A stretch of 64,000 nucleotides of DNA from Oscillospiraceae bacterium (GTDB lineage Bacteria; Bacillota; Clostridia; Oscillospirales; Oscillospiraceae). Below are positions 41,788 to 51,240 of this stretch, one piece after another. Where the stretch lies: the NCBI GenBank assembly GCA_021769865.1, contig JAETSB010000004.1, positions 1 to 64,000 on the forward strand, read 5' to 3'. The notes under the pieces were generated by a model. The model did not search any database, had not been told where the DNA came from, and worked only from the letters and a program-made list of their open reading frames with translations. The translations under genes were made by a program, and so were the position numbers. Every line of letters starts with the position of its first letter. Position 1 is the stretch's first letter.

Positions 41788-43143
41788 TCACTCCCGGATG
41801 ACCGTCCCCCGATTCCGGGCGTCCAGCCCCGCCTTGATGCGGTAAATCGTGGCCTTAGAGTCCAGCTTCGTCTGCTCACCGGTAGCCATGTCCTTGCAGG
41901 CCACCACTCCGGCGCTGATCTCATCCTCCCCCAGGAACACCACATAGGGAATCCCCAGCTTGTCCGCGTAGGAGATCTTCTGCTTGAACTTCTTCTCCTC
42001 ACAGTGGAGCTGGGCCCGGACGCCGTTGTCCCGCAGCTGAGTCGCGAAGGCGATGGCGGCGCCCAGGTCCTCCGTCATAGGCAAAATCAGCACGTCCGCC
42101 GGGGCGGTGGGCAGCTCCGGGTTCAGCATGCCCTGTTCTCCCAGAACGTAAAACAAGCGGGTCAGTCCGATGGAAATTCCGACTCCGGGCAGTTGTTTAT
42201 CCGTGTAATATTCCGCTAAGTTATCATATCGTCCGCCGGAACAGACGGAACCGATCTCCGGGTGATCCAGCAGCACCGTTTCATAGACCGTCCCGGTGTA
42301 GTAATCCAGTCCCCGGGCGATGGTCAGGTCCACGGCAAAGTTCTCCGCCGGGACGCCGAAGTCTCCCAGGTACTTCACTACGGTCTTCAGCTCCTCCAGG
42401 CCCTGGTCAAAAGTCTCGTTCCGGCCCCGCCGGGCCTCCAGGGCGGAGAGGACCGCTTGGGTGCCGCCGGCGATGGAGATAAAGTCGATGATCTCTCGGG
42501 CGTGTTCCGGGCTGACGGTAAAGTCTCCGGTGAGAATAGCCTGAACCTTCTCCGGGCCGATCTTCTCCAGCTTGTCCACCGTCCGCATGATGTCCCCGGC
42601 CTGCTCGCTGAGGCCCAGGGAGGCGTAAAACCCGTTCAAAATCTTCCGGTTGTTCACCCGGATGCGGAAGCGCTTCAGCCCCAGGGCGGAAAAGGTCTTA
42701 TAGATGATCGCGGGAATCTCCGCCTCGTTGAGAATGGACAGTTTCCCGTCTCCGATGACGTCAATGTCCGCCTGATAGAATTCCCGGAAGCGGCCCCGCT
42801 GAGCCCGCTCGCCCCGGTAGACCTTGCCGATCTGGAAGCGCCGGAAGGGGAAGGTCAGGTCGTTGTAGTGCAGAGCCACGTACTTGGCCAGGGGGACTGT
42901 CAGGTCAAAGCGGAGGGAGAGGTCCGCGTCTCCCTTCTGAAAGCGGTAGATCTGCTTCTCCGTCTCGCCGCCGCCCTTGGCCAGCAGCACCTCGCTGGAT
43001 TCAATGATGGGGGTGTCCAGAGGGGTGAAGCCGTAGAGGCTGTAAGTCTCCCGGAGAATTTCCATGATGCGCTCCATCTGCCGCTGGGGGGCGGGGAGGA
43101 GCTCCATAAAGCCGGAGAGGGTACGGGGGGTCTGTTTTGCCAT
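41788..43143 (-). CDS. hisS: Histidine--tRNA ligase
   Basis: GFMELLPAPQRQMERIMEILRETYSLYGFTPLDTPIIESSEVL, ARGLDYYTGTVYE, CSGGRYDNL. Confidence 0.95.
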   Translation of the reverse strand: MAKQTPRTLSGFMELLPAPQRQMERIMEILRETYSLYGFTPLDTPIIESSEVLLAKGGGETEKQIYRFQKGDADLSLRFDLTVPLAKYVALHYNDLTFPFRRFQIGKVYRGERAQRGRFREFYQADIDVIGDGKLSILNEAEIPAIIYKTFSALGLKRFRIRVNNRKILNGFYASLGLSEQAGDIMRTVDKLEKIGPEKVQAILTGDFTVSPEHAREIIDFISIAGGTQAVLSALEARRGRNETFDQGLEELKTVVKYLGDFGVPAENFAVDLTIARGLDYYTGTVYETVLLDHPEIGSVCSGGRYDNLAEYYTDKQLPGVGISIGLTRLFYVLGEQGMLNPELPTAPADVLILPMTEDLGAAIAFATQLRDNGVRAQLHCEEKKFKQKISYADKLGIPYVVFLGEDEISAGVVACKDMATGEQTKLDSKATIYRIKAGLDARNRGTVIRE

Positions 43144-43197
43144 AACGCTGCTCCTTTTCTTCAAGTTCCACACGGGGGCGTTCAGGGGAGGATTGCT

Positions 43198-43441
43198 GAA
43201 AAAGAGCGCCGTCCTCCCAAAATTAGCTTTGGGACGATAGCGCTCATCGCTTCGTGGTGCCACCCAAATTCAAGGCTTGCGCCTCCTTTTTGCCTCCTGG
43301 TACGGGGAGGGAGCCGTGGGCGTTTCCGCCCCCGCTCCGCCGCTGTCCTTCCTCCGGGCCGGACGGGACCCTTTCAGCCAGGGGGTCCCTCTCTGAGGAG
43401 CGGCGCGTGGAGTACTGCTGCGGCGTCATCGCGGTGAAATC
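43198..43441 (-). promoter_or_regulatory. T-box leader upstream of hisS(-X-aspS)
   Basis: minus strand GGGTGGCACCACGA; terminator GCGCTATCGTCCCAAA...TTTGGGAGGACGGCGCTCTTTTT. Confidence 0.85.
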
Positions 43442-43447
43442 GCTGTG

Positions 43448-43476
43448 ATTATATGCGTTATTTCCGCAATTGTCAA
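43448..43476 (-). promoter_or_regulatory. Consensus sigma-70 promoter of the hisS T-box transcript
   Basis: TTGACA-N17-TATAAT on minus strand. Confidence 0.85.
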
Positions 43477-43570
43477 GCCGTCTGTCCGGCCCGGCAAGAA
43501 TTATCCATTTTTTGGGAATGTTGCTTTAAGGCGCAATGATACAGGGAACGCTCAGAGAACGAAAAAAGCA

Positions 43571-43987
43571 TCAAGCTAAAGGCCGGGAGGTGGAGGGATT
43601 GACGATCAGGCGCCAGTCCAGGTCGCCCCGGGCCAGGCCCAGGACCAGCATTTCCGCTGTGGCGATGTTGCTGGCAAAGGGAACCCGATTCTGGTCGCAG
43701 AGGCGGGAGATGTAGGGGATATCCTGGGCCCGCTCCTCATTGGCGGGGTCGTTGAAGAACAGCACCAGGTCAAACTCATTATAAGAGATGCGGGCGCCGA
43801 TCTGCTGGCTGCCGCCGTGGGCATAGGTCAGGAAGCAGTGGACATCCAGGCCCGTGGAGTCCGCAATCATGTGGCCGGTGGTGTTGGTGGCGTAGAGCTG
43901 GTGCCGGGCCAGAATGCCGGCATAAGCGGTGCAGAATTGGACCATCAGCTCCTTCTTGTTGTCATGGGCCATCAGGGCGATGTTCAT
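43571..43987 (-). CDS. mgsA: Methylglyoxal synthase
   Basis: IALMAHDNKKELMVQFC, ATNTTGHMI, AHGGSQQIGARI, LVLFFNDP. Confidence 0.92.
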   Translation of the reverse strand: MNIALMAHDNKKELMVQFCTAYAGILARHQLYATNTTGHMIADSTGLDVHCFLTYAHGGSQQIGARISYNEFDLVLFFNDPANEERAQDIPYISRLCDQNRVPFASNIATAEMLVLGLARGDLDWRLIVNPSTSRPLA

Positions 43988-44038
43988 GTCGTGCTCCTTT
44001 CTGTATTCATGACCGGCGGAGTCCGCCGGCGCGTGTTG

Positions 44039-44785
44039 TTATCGAATCCGCAGCAGGGGAACCTTCTGCCCCTGGAGGCGTTTGGCGATGTTCCGGTAGG
44101 CTGCCGCCGCCCCCTGATTGCCGCTGAGCAGCAGGGGAATTCCCCGGTTCAGGGAGAGGGGGAGGGCGTCATCCTCCGGGATGACGCCGATGAGGGGCAG
44201 GCCCGCCCGGTCGATGGCGTCGTCGATGGTGGCGTGCATGCTGCGGAGCATTTTCTTCCGCACCCGGTTTACCGCCAGGTGCAGCCGCCCGGTGGGGAAG
44301 CGGTGGAGCTCCATCACCGTGTGCTGGGCGTCCCGGAGGGAGGAGGCGTCCGCCGTGGCCACCACCACGCAGCGGTCCGCGGCGCAGGTGGCCAGCTGGA
44401 AGCCGCTGTCCAGCCCCGCCGGCGCGTCCAAAAAGCAGTAGTCGAACCGCTCCCGGGCGGCGTCCAGCATGGCGGTCATCTGTTCCTCCGTCACCGGGCG
44501 GCCCCGGTGACCGGTGGGGGCCGTCAGCAGGAAGAGCCCCGGAATGTCCGGATGCTCTACCGCCGCCATGTCCAGGGAACAGCGCTCCTGGGCCACGTCG
44601 GTGAAGTCCATGATGGCCCGGTCCGTCAGCCCCAGCGCCAGATCCAGATTCCGCAGGGCCACGTCGCAGTCCACGCACAGCACTGTTTGCCCCAGCTGGG
44701 CCAGGGCGGAGCCCACTCCGGCAGTGAAGGAGGTCTTGCCCGTGCCCCCCTTGCCGGAGACCACGGCGACGCACTGGCCGGCCAT
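44039..44785 (-). CDS. MinD-like ParA-family ATPase
   Basis: VVSGKGGTGKTSFTAGVGSALAQLGQTVLCVDCDVALRNLDLALGL. Confidence 0.88.
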   Translation of the reverse strand: MAGQCVAVVSGKGGTGKTSFTAGVGSALAQLGQTVLCVDCDVALRNLDLALGLTDRAIMDFTDVAQERCSLDMAAVEHPDIPGLFLLTAPTGHRGRPVTEEQMTAMLDAARERFDYCFLDAPAGLDSGFQLATCAADRCVVVATADASSLRDAQHTVMELHRFPTGRLHLAVNRVRKKMLRSMHATIDDAIDRAGLPLIGVIPEDDALPLSLNRGIPLLLSGNQGAAAAYRNIAKRLQGQKVPLLRIR

Positions 44786-44826
44786 GGAACGCGCCTCCCT
44801 TCCAAACGCTGATTTCGCACCCTCTA

Positions 44827-45525
44827 TTATAGCGGATTCTTCTTGATCTTTGCAAACATTCTGGGATATTTTTTTGGCGTCTCTCCAATTTTTGTGAGAA
44901 TTACCAGCCGGCGGGGGATCTCCGTGCCGGAAATACCATAATCGACGGGCTTTTCCAGCCGCCCCCCCAGCACATTGACGGCCCGCCCGGCGGCGTTCAG
45001 CTCCTCATTGCTGTCTATGGACTTCATGGCGAGGAAGCTGCCACCTGGCTTCACCAGGGGGAGGCACAGCTCCGCCAGCACCGGCAGGGCCGCCACCGCC
45101 CGGCTCACCGCGATGTCAAAGCCCTCCCGCCGCGCCTGGGCGAACTCCTCCGCCCGGCCGTGGACGCACTCCACGTCCTCCAGGCCCAATTCCCCGCAGA
45201 CCTCCCGGAGAAAGTCCACCCGCTTCCGCTGGGCGTCCAGCAGGGTCAGGCGGATAGAGGGCTCCAGGATTTTCAGCGGCAGGCCCGGGAAGCCCGCCCC
45301 GGTGCCCACGTCCACCACGGACTTCCCCCGGAGGTCCGCCAGGACCAGGAGGGCGGCGCTGTCCAGAAAGTGGAGCCGGGCCGCCTCGGCGGGGTCCGTG
45401 ATGGCGGTGAGGTTCATCACCTTGTTTTTTTCCGCCAGCAGCGCCCAATAGCGGAGCAGGGCCGGAATTCCCTCCGTGGGGAGGGAGAGGGCCGTCAGCC
45501 CCTCCCGGAGGATGGCTTCCATCAT
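44827..45525 (-). CDS. rsmG: 16S rRNA (guanine527-N7)-methyltransferase
   Basis: NKVMNLTAITDPAEAARLHFLDSAALL, VDVGTGAGFPGLPLKI. Confidence 0.93.
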   Translation of the reverse strand: MMEAILREGLTALSLPTEGIPALLRYWALLAEKNKVMNLTAITDPAEAARLHFLDSAALLVLADLRGKSVVDVGTGAGFPGLPLKILEPSIRLTLLDAQRKRVDFLREVCGELGLEDVECVHGRAEEFAQARREGFDIAVSRAVAALPVLAELCLPLVKPGGSFLAMKSIDSNEELNAAGRAVNVLGGRLEKPVDYGISGTEIPRRLVILTKIGETPKKYPRMFAKIKKNPL

Positions 45526-45920
45526 TTGTCTTTCAGCAGGTCCCGGATCTCCGTCAGGAGCTGTTCCTCAGCAGAGGGGCCGGGAGGCGGGGGAGGGGGG
45601 GCCTCCTCCTTTTTTCTGTGGAAGGAGTTGATGGCCTTCACCAGGCAGAACACCACAAAGGCCATGATCAGGAAATTCAGTACGGCCTGGATGAAGTTTC
45701 CGTAGGTGATGACGGCGGGTCCCACCTCCAAAGCCAGGTCGGCGAAGGAGACGGAGCTGGTGAAGACGCCCAGGACGGGCATGACGATGTCGTTGATCAG
45801 GGAGTTGGTGATGTTGGAGAAGGCCCCGCCGATGATGACGCCCACCGCCATGTCCATCACGTTTCCCCGGGCGATGAAGGTCTTGAATTCCGCGAGGAAA
45901 CCGGAGGCTTTGTTCGACAT
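45522..45920 (-). CDS. mscL: Large-conductance mechanosensitive channel
   Basis: EFKTFIARGNVMDMAVGVIIGGAFSNITNSLINDIVMPVLG. Confidence 0.95.
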   Translation of the reverse strand: MSNKASGFLAEFKTFIARGNVMDMAVGVIIGGAFSNITNSLINDIVMPVLGVFTSSVSFADLALEVGPAVITYGNFIQAVLNFLIMAFVVFCLVKAINSFHRKKEEAPPPPPPGPSAEEQLLTEIRDLLKDK

Positions 45921-45974
45921 AATTCGATTCCCTTTCGTATAAATTTTGATTGCCAATACAAATCGGAACGGAAA

Positions 45975-47006
45975 TCAGGCGCTTTTCACCCGCAGGGAGG
46001 GCTCCAGCACCCGGGCCAGCATGATGGCGGCCTGGGCCCGGGTCAGCTCACCGGACCCGTTGAAGCTTCCGGCGGCATCCACACCGGTAAGGATACCCGC
46101 CTGATAGAGGCGGAGGATGGCGGCGGCGTCCAGGGTTTCATCGGGGGTTACGTCGGGAACGTTTACCGCCTCATTGAGGATCGGCAGTTCCCCGGCGGTC
46201 CGGTCCACCAGCCAGGCGAACAGGGCCCGGGAGGCGTTGTCCTTGGAGAAGCGGACCGCCGGGTCATAGCCGCTGTCGTCTCCGTTATTCCCTACGATGG
46301 CCCGGTAGACCAGTTCGCCGTCAAAGGCCATGACCCCCTCGCTGCCCAGGTAGAAGACGGCGGGGAACCACCAGGCTTCCTTGTACCGCTCCACGTACTG
46401 ACTGCCGGGGAGGGTGGTGAAGCGGCCTCCGTCAAAACGGTAGCCCGTTCCCACAAAACCCTGGTGCATGAAGCCCCCGGCGCTCCCGTAGGATTCCTTC
46501 ACACCCTCGAAGACCTTGATATGATTATAGCCCTCAAAGCCGATTTCCAACCGACAGCTCTCAGGCAGGCCGGGGTCGTCGGGGCCGTCGCTGAGAGAGA
46601 TGTAAGGACGCTCCCCGGCGTTGAACTGGAGCTCCTCCGGCCTGGAGTAGGACGCGAAGAGCGTCCCCTCGCTGTCGTAGAACCGAAGATAGGGCTGACT
46701 CAGGTCCGGAAGATCCGGAACCGTGCCCTCGCCGCCGTTCTGCAAATCATACAGCCGCACCGCCAGGACCACCAGCTGGGCGATGGTCAGCTTGCCCTGG
46801 GGGTTGAAGGCGGTATCCGACGTGCCGTTCATCAATCCCCGCTCATAGCAGAGCTTCACGGCCTCATAGGAGGCGCTTCCCTCCGCCACGTCGGAAAAAC
46901 CGGGATATTCACGAGATGCTGTGGTTTCTGTACCCGTTGCGCCGCAAGGGATTGAGAGCGCAGACAGGAATACAGCCGTTAAAATTAGTCCGAGGATACG
47001 TCTCAT
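45975..47006 (-). CDS. Secreted SLH-domain protein (SLH-like segments at both ends)
   Basis: Signal peptide; SYEAVKLCYERGLMNGTSDTAFNPQGKLTIAQLVVLAVRL; LYQAGILTGVDAAGSFNGSGELTRAQAAIMLARVL. Confidence 0.8.
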   Translation of the reverse strand: MRRILGLILTAVFLSALSIPCGATGTETTASREYPGFSDVAEGSASYEAVKLCYERGLMNGTSDTAFNPQGKLTIAQLVVLAVRLYDLQNGGEGTVPDLPDLSQPYLRFYDSEGTLFASYSRPEELQFNAGERPYISLSDGPDDPGLPESCRLEIGFEGYNHIKVFEGVKESYGSAGGFMHQGFVGTGYRFDGGRFTTLPGSQYVERYKEAWWFPAVFYLGSEGVMAFDGELVYRAIVGNNGDDSGYDPAVRFSKDNASRALFAWLVDRTAGELPILNEAVNVPDVTPDETLDAAAILRLYQAGILTGVDAAGSFNGSGELTRAQAAIMLARVLEPSLRVKSA

Positions 47007-47040
47007 CGTTTCGATCCTTTCTATTGGCTGGAAACCGGTC

Positions 47041-48345
47041 TTACTTTTGAGGGATCAGCTTCTCTGTTCCGCCCATGTAGGGGCGCAGGACCGCGGGGAT
47101 GACCACGGTGCCGTCGGCCTGCAAATTATTCTCCAGGAAGGCGATCAGCATCCGGGGCGGGGCGACGCAGGTATTGTTCAGCGTATGGCACAGCTGAGTC
47201 TTGCCGGACTCATCCTTGTAGCGGATCCGCAGCCGCCGGGCCTGGGCGTCGCCCAGATTGGAGCAGGAGCAGACCTCGAAGTATTTCTGCTGCCGGGGAG
47301 ACCAGGCCTCAATGTCGCAGCTCTTGACCTTCAAATCCGCCAGGTCGCCGGAGCAGCACTCCAGCTGCCGGACGGGGATGTCCAGGGAGCGGAACAGCTC
47401 CACGGAGTACTGCCACAGCTTTTCGTACCAGTCCTTGGAGTCCTCGGGCTTGCAGACCACGATCATCTCCTGCTTCTCGAACTGGTGGATGCGGTACACG
47501 CCCCGCTCCTCGATGCCGTGGGCGCCCTTCTCCTTGCGGAAGCAGGGGGAGTAGGAGGTCAGGGTCTGAGGGAGCTTTTCGGCGGGGAGGATCTGGTCGA
47601 TGAACCGGCCGATCATGGAGTGCTCGCTGGTGCCGATTAGGTACAGGTCCTCGCCCTCGATCTTGTACATCATGCCGTCCATGTCCGTCTGGCTCATGAC
47701 GCCCTCCACCACGTTGCCGTGGATCATGAAGGGGGGGATGCAGTACGTAAAGCCCTTGCCGATCATGAAGTCTCGGCCGTAGGCCAGCACGGCCTCGTGG
47801 AGCCGGGCGATATCGCCCAGGAGGTAGTAAAACCCGTTGCCGGAGACCCGGCCCGCGGCGTCCAGGTCGATGCCGCCGAAGGACTCCATAATCTCCGTGT
47901 GGTAGGGGATGGGGAAGTCCGGGTTTTTCGCCTCGCCGAAGCGCTGAACCTCTACGTTCTCGCTGTCATCCTTGCCGATGGGGACGGAGGGGTCGATGAT
48001 CTGGGGGATGAGGAGCATCCGCTTGTGGAGCTCCGCCTCCAGCTCGTTCTCCTGCTTCTCCAGCTCCGCCAGGCGGTCTGCCTGCTCCTTTACCTGGGCC
48101 TTGACGGCCTCGGCCTCCTGGAGCTTGGAGGGGTCCTTCTTGCTCTGGCCCATCAGCACGCCGATCTGCTTGGAGAGGGTGTTCCGGTTGGAGCGGAGCT
48201 GGTCCGCCTCGGCGATGGCGGAACGGCGCTTCGCGTCCAGGTCGATGACCTCGTCTACCAGGGGGAGCTTATCGTCCTGGAATTTCTTTTTGATGTTTTC
48301 CTTGACGGTCTCGGGGTTCTCCCGGATGAAACGGATGTCAAGCAT
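47041..48345 (-). CDS. serS: Serine--tRNA ligase
   Basis: MLDIRFIRENPETVKENIKKKF, LIGTSEHSM, CFRKEKGAHGIEERGVYRIHQFEKQEM. Confidence 0.96.
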   Translation of the reverse strand: MLDIRFIRENPETVKENIKKKFQDDKLPLVDEVIDLDAKRRSAIAEADQLRSNRNTLSKQIGVLMGQSKKDPSKLQEAEAVKAQVKEQADRLAELEKQENELEAELHKRMLLIPQIIDPSVPIGKDDSENVEVQRFGEAKNPDFPIPYHTEIMESFGGIDLDAAGRVSGNGFYYLLGDIARLHEAVLAYGRDFMIGKGFTYCIPPFMIHGNVVEGVMSQTDMDGMMYKIEGEDLYLIGTSEHSMIGRFIDQILPAEKLPQTLTSYSPCFRKEKGAHGIEERGVYRIHQFEKQEMIVVCKPEDSKDWYEKLWQYSVELFRSLDIPVRQLECCSGDLADLKVKSCDIEAWSPRQQKYFEVCSCSNLGDAQARRLRIRYKDESGKTQLCHTLNNTCVAPPRMLIAFLENNLQADGTVVIPAVLRPYMGGTEKLIPQK

Positions 48346-48385
48346 GATGATTTCCTTCTTTCGTTTAAATGTAACTTGGTTGGAG

Positions 48386-48401
48386 TGTTTCACGTGAAAC
48401 G
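48386..48401. promoter_or_regulatory. parS: parS site (1 mismatch) upstream of serS
   Basis: TGTTTCACGTGAAACG. Confidence 0.85.
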
Positions 48402-48410
48402 AGGGGGGTG

Positions 48411-48490
48411 GTGCTCGCCCTTCGGGCGGGGGCTTTGGCGGTCGAAGTAAGGACTGTCCTCCTCTCCTCGCTGCCGCTAACCTGGTGCTT
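48411..48490. repeat. Third partial copy of the inverted-repeat arm
   Basis: gggcgggggctttggcggtcgaagtaaggactgtcctcctctcctcgctgccgctaacctggtgctt resembles 37650-37714. Confidence 0.7.
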
Positions 48491-48509
48491 TATAGGGCCT
48501 GTCCTTCCC

Positions 48510-49013
48510 TCAATTAGGCTCCAGCAATGGCCGGAACACCTCTGCCAATGTCTCCCCGGCCTGCCTGGAGTCCTCCACCCAGAGGGTGAGGTTCCGGGTG
48601 GAGTAGGAAGAGTGGTACATCCACTCGTCAATGAAAAACTGCACCTGAATGTTGCCCTTACCCTGTCTGCCCAGGTAAAACATAATGTGAAAATCCCCGT
48701 CGTGGGTAGCGCGCCCGGTGATGGTGCGTTCCGGGATGAACTGCAAAACCGCGTTCCACGGCGGGCGGCGGAACCGCAGGGCTTCCACCGCCTCCAGGGC
48801 AGGGCCCCACTCCGGGTCCTCCGGGGAACTGTTTTTGATGGGGTAGTCCTTGTGGTTCTCCCCCAGATCGGACAGGACAAAATCCATGAAATCGGGCTCT
48901 CTGGTTTTGGGAGCCAGGGTGTAGATGTCCACGGGCCGGGAATACCACGCCGCCCACAGGACCAAGGCTAAAATGACAGCCAGGGCTTTCCAATGGGCCT
49001 TCATCCAGTTCAC
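48510..49013 (-). CDS. Hypothetical membrane-anchored protein, paralog of 41189-41737
   Basis: LVLWAAWYSRPVDIYTL motif; GTGA overlap with upstream gene. Confidence 0.7.
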   Translation of the reverse strand: MNWMKAHWKALAVILALVLWAAWYSRPVDIYTLAPKTREPDFMDFVLSDLGENHKDYPIKNSSPEDPEWGPALEAVEALRFRRPPWNAVLQFIPERTITGRATHDGDFHIMFYLGRQGKGNIQVQFFIDEWMYHSSYSTRNLTLWVEDSRQAGETLAEVFRPLLEPN

Positions 49014-49579
49014 GGCTCCACCTCCCCCGGCGCTTCCGCAGCCTCTGCCTCCCGGGTCTCTACCGCCTCTTTCAGCTGGCAATAGCGCTCCCGAACGGAG
49101 ACGGTGATGCCAAGCTCTTTTTCCGAGTCCGAAATATGATCACTGAGGCAGACCACCAGATCGTTTTCCTCCATATCGTCGATAACTTTCCGACAGCCCT
49201 CCAGATTTTCCTGGCGGTAGAGCCGCTCCAGGGAATAGAGGCCCTCCAGGGCTTGGTAGTGCCGGCTGCTGGCCTCCAGCTCATATTCCTGCAGATCAGC
49301 TTCTCGTTCCTGCTCCTGGAGTCTGTCTTGGGTCGTCTTTAGCTCCTTTTCGAGGCTGACGACCCGGTCCTGCACGCCCTGCATCGCCGTGACGGAGCTT
49401 TGCAGCCGCCCGATCGCCTCGGTATTGCTTCGCTGATGGGAGGCAAAGGACCAGGCCATCAGCAGAAAGGCGGCGATGAACAGAACCATGATATAGACCA
49501 CCACGGGCTTTTTCCCCTTGGGGGTCAGATCCTCCTCCGGCTCAATGGGGCCGCCTTCGCTTCGTTTTTCCAACTTCAT
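49010..49579 (-). CDS. Hypothetical TM plus coiled-coil protein
   Basis: VVYIMVLFIAAFLLMAWSFA TM; long heptad-like region LEKELKTTQDRLQEQEREADLQEYELEA; overlaps parB. Confidence 0.7.
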   Translation of the reverse strand: MKLEKRSEGGPIEPEEDLTPKGKKPVVVYIMVLFIAAFLLMAWSFASHQRSNTEAIGRLQSSVTAMQGVQDRVVSLEKELKTTQDRLQEQEREADLQEYELEASSRHYQALEGLYSLERLYRQENLEGCRKVIDDMEENDLVVCLSDHISDSEKELGITVSVRERYCQLKEAVETREAEAAEAPGEVEP

Positions 49580-50466
49580 GCCTCCGGTCCTTTCCGGTTG
49601 GTTTTCAGGAGGGCCAGCGCCTCCAGCAGGTCGTTCAGGTCGTCCAGGCCGTAATACTCCAATTCGATCCGTCCCTTTTTCCGGCCCGTGACGATGCGCA
49701 CGCCCCGGCCTAAGCGGGAGGCCAGGGACTGCTGGGCCTCGGCGGCGTAGTCCACCTCCTTCGGCGGCTCCGGGAGTTCCGGCTCCTCCTTGGGTTCGGT
49801 CAGCATCCGCTTGGACAGGGCCTCCGTCTGGCGGACGGAGAGCTGGCCCTGGACCACGGCGTCCGCCGCCTTCGCCTGGAGGGCGGGGGAGAGGGGCAGC
49901 AGAGCCCGGGCGTGCCCGGCGGAGAGGGTTCCCTCCTCCACCAGCTTCCGCACGCCGGGCTGGAGGCCCAGCAGGCGCATGGCGTTGGCTACGGCGCTGC
50001 GGGACTTGCCCACCCGCTTGGCGGCCTCCTCCTGGGTCATGTGATAGGTTTGGATCAGGGATTGATACCCGGCGGCCTCCTCCATGGGGTTCAAATCCTC
50101 CCGCTGGAGGTTCTCCACCAGGGCCAGTTCCGCCGCCTTCTGGTCGTCGGCTTCGATGACCACGGCGGGGACTTCCGTCAGGCCCGCCATCCGGGCGGCC
50201 CGCCAGCGGCGTTCCCCGGCGATGATCTGATAATAGCCGGAAGACAGCTTCCGCACCGTCAGAGGCTGAATCACCCCGTGCTCCCGGATGGAATCCGCCA
50301 GCTCCGCCAGGGCGTCCTCGTCAAAGAGCTTCCGGGGCTGGGCGGAATAGCTCTCCACCTGCGAAATGGGCAAATACAGGTTCCCCGCCGCTTCGGGTTT
50401 TAATACGTCGTCCCCCAGCAGCGCGCCCAAACCCCGGCCCAGGCCGGAGGGCTTTTTGTTTGCCAT
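49576..50466 (-). CDS. parB: Chromosome partitioning protein ParB
   Basis: LGRGLGALLGD, AGERRWRAARMAGL, LVENLQREDLNPMEEA, HTH RVGKSRSAVANAMRLLGL. Confidence 0.95.
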   Translation of the reverse strand: MANKKPSGLGRGLGALLGDDVLKPEAAGNLYLPISQVESYSAQPRKLFDEDALAELADSIREHGVIQPLTVRKLSSGYYQIIAGERRWRAARMAGLTEVPAVVIEADDQKAAELALVENLQREDLNPMEEAAGYQSLIQTYHMTQEEAAKRVGKSRSAVANAMRLLGLQPGVRKLVEEGTLSAGHARALLPLSPALQAKAADAVVQGQLSVRQTEALSKRMLTEPKEEPELPEPPKEVDYAAEAQQSLASRLGRGVRIVTGRKKGRIELEYYGLDDLNDLLEALALLKTNRKGPEA

Positions 50467-50493
50467 GAAATGCACTCCTTTCAGAGAGATGGT

Positions 50494-51240
50494 TTATTTC
50501 AGGAATTCTGCCGCGAAAGCCGCGTAGGCGTCGGCTCCTCGGGACGCCCGGTCATAGGCGGTGATGGGCTTGCCGTGGCTGGGAGCCTCGGAGAGGCGGA
50601 TGTTCCGGGGAATCACCGAGGCGTAGACCTTGCCGGGGAAGTAGTGCTTCACTTCCTCCGCCACCTGGAGGGAGAGGTTCGTCCTCCCGTCGAACATGGT
50701 CAGCAGGACCCCCTCCAGCTCCAGGGACGGGTTCAGGGACCGCCGCACCAGCCGGACGGTGTTCATGAGATCGGAGAGGCCCTCCAGGGCGAAGTACTCG
50801 CACTGGACCGGCACCAGGATGGAGTCCGCCGCGCACAGGGCGTTCAGCGTCAGCAGCTCCAAGGAGGGCGGACAGTCGATGAGAATGAAGTCATAGGTCT
50901 CCCGCAGCGGCTCCAGGGCGTCTTTCAGCAAAAACTCCCGCCGCTCCATGCCGATCAGCTCCACGCCCGCGCCGGCCAGGGCCTTGTTGGAGGGCAGTAC
51001 GTCCCCATAGCGGGTGTGGGACACCGCCTCGGCGGCGGGCAGCTCCTCAATAATGGCGGAATAGACCCCCTTGGAGACGGTCTTGTCCACGCCCATGCCG
51101 GAGGTGGCGTTGGCCTGGGGGTCGAAGTCGCAGAGAAGCACCTTCTTTCCCGCCTCCGTCAGGGCGGCCGCCAGGTTGACGCAGGTGGTGGTTTTTCCCA
51201 CGCCGCCCTTTTGATTCACAACAGCGATGATCTTAGACAC
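50494..51240 (-). CDS. parA: Chromosome partitioning ATPase ParA/Soj
   Basis: MSKIIAVVNQKGGVGKTTTCVNLAAAL, DFDPQANATSG. Confidence 0.95.
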   Translation of the reverse strand: MSKIIAVVNQKGGVGKTTTCVNLAAALTEAGKKVLLCDFDPQANATSGMGVDKTVSKGVYSAIIEELPAAEAVSHTRYGDVLPSNKALAGAGVELIGMERREFLLKDALEPLRETYDFILIDCPPSLELLTLNALCAADSILVPVQCEYFALEGLSDLMNTVRLVRRSLNPSLELEGVLLTMFDGRTNLSLQVAEEVKHYFPGKVYASVIPRNIRLSEAPSHGKPITAYDRASRGADAYAAFAAEFLK

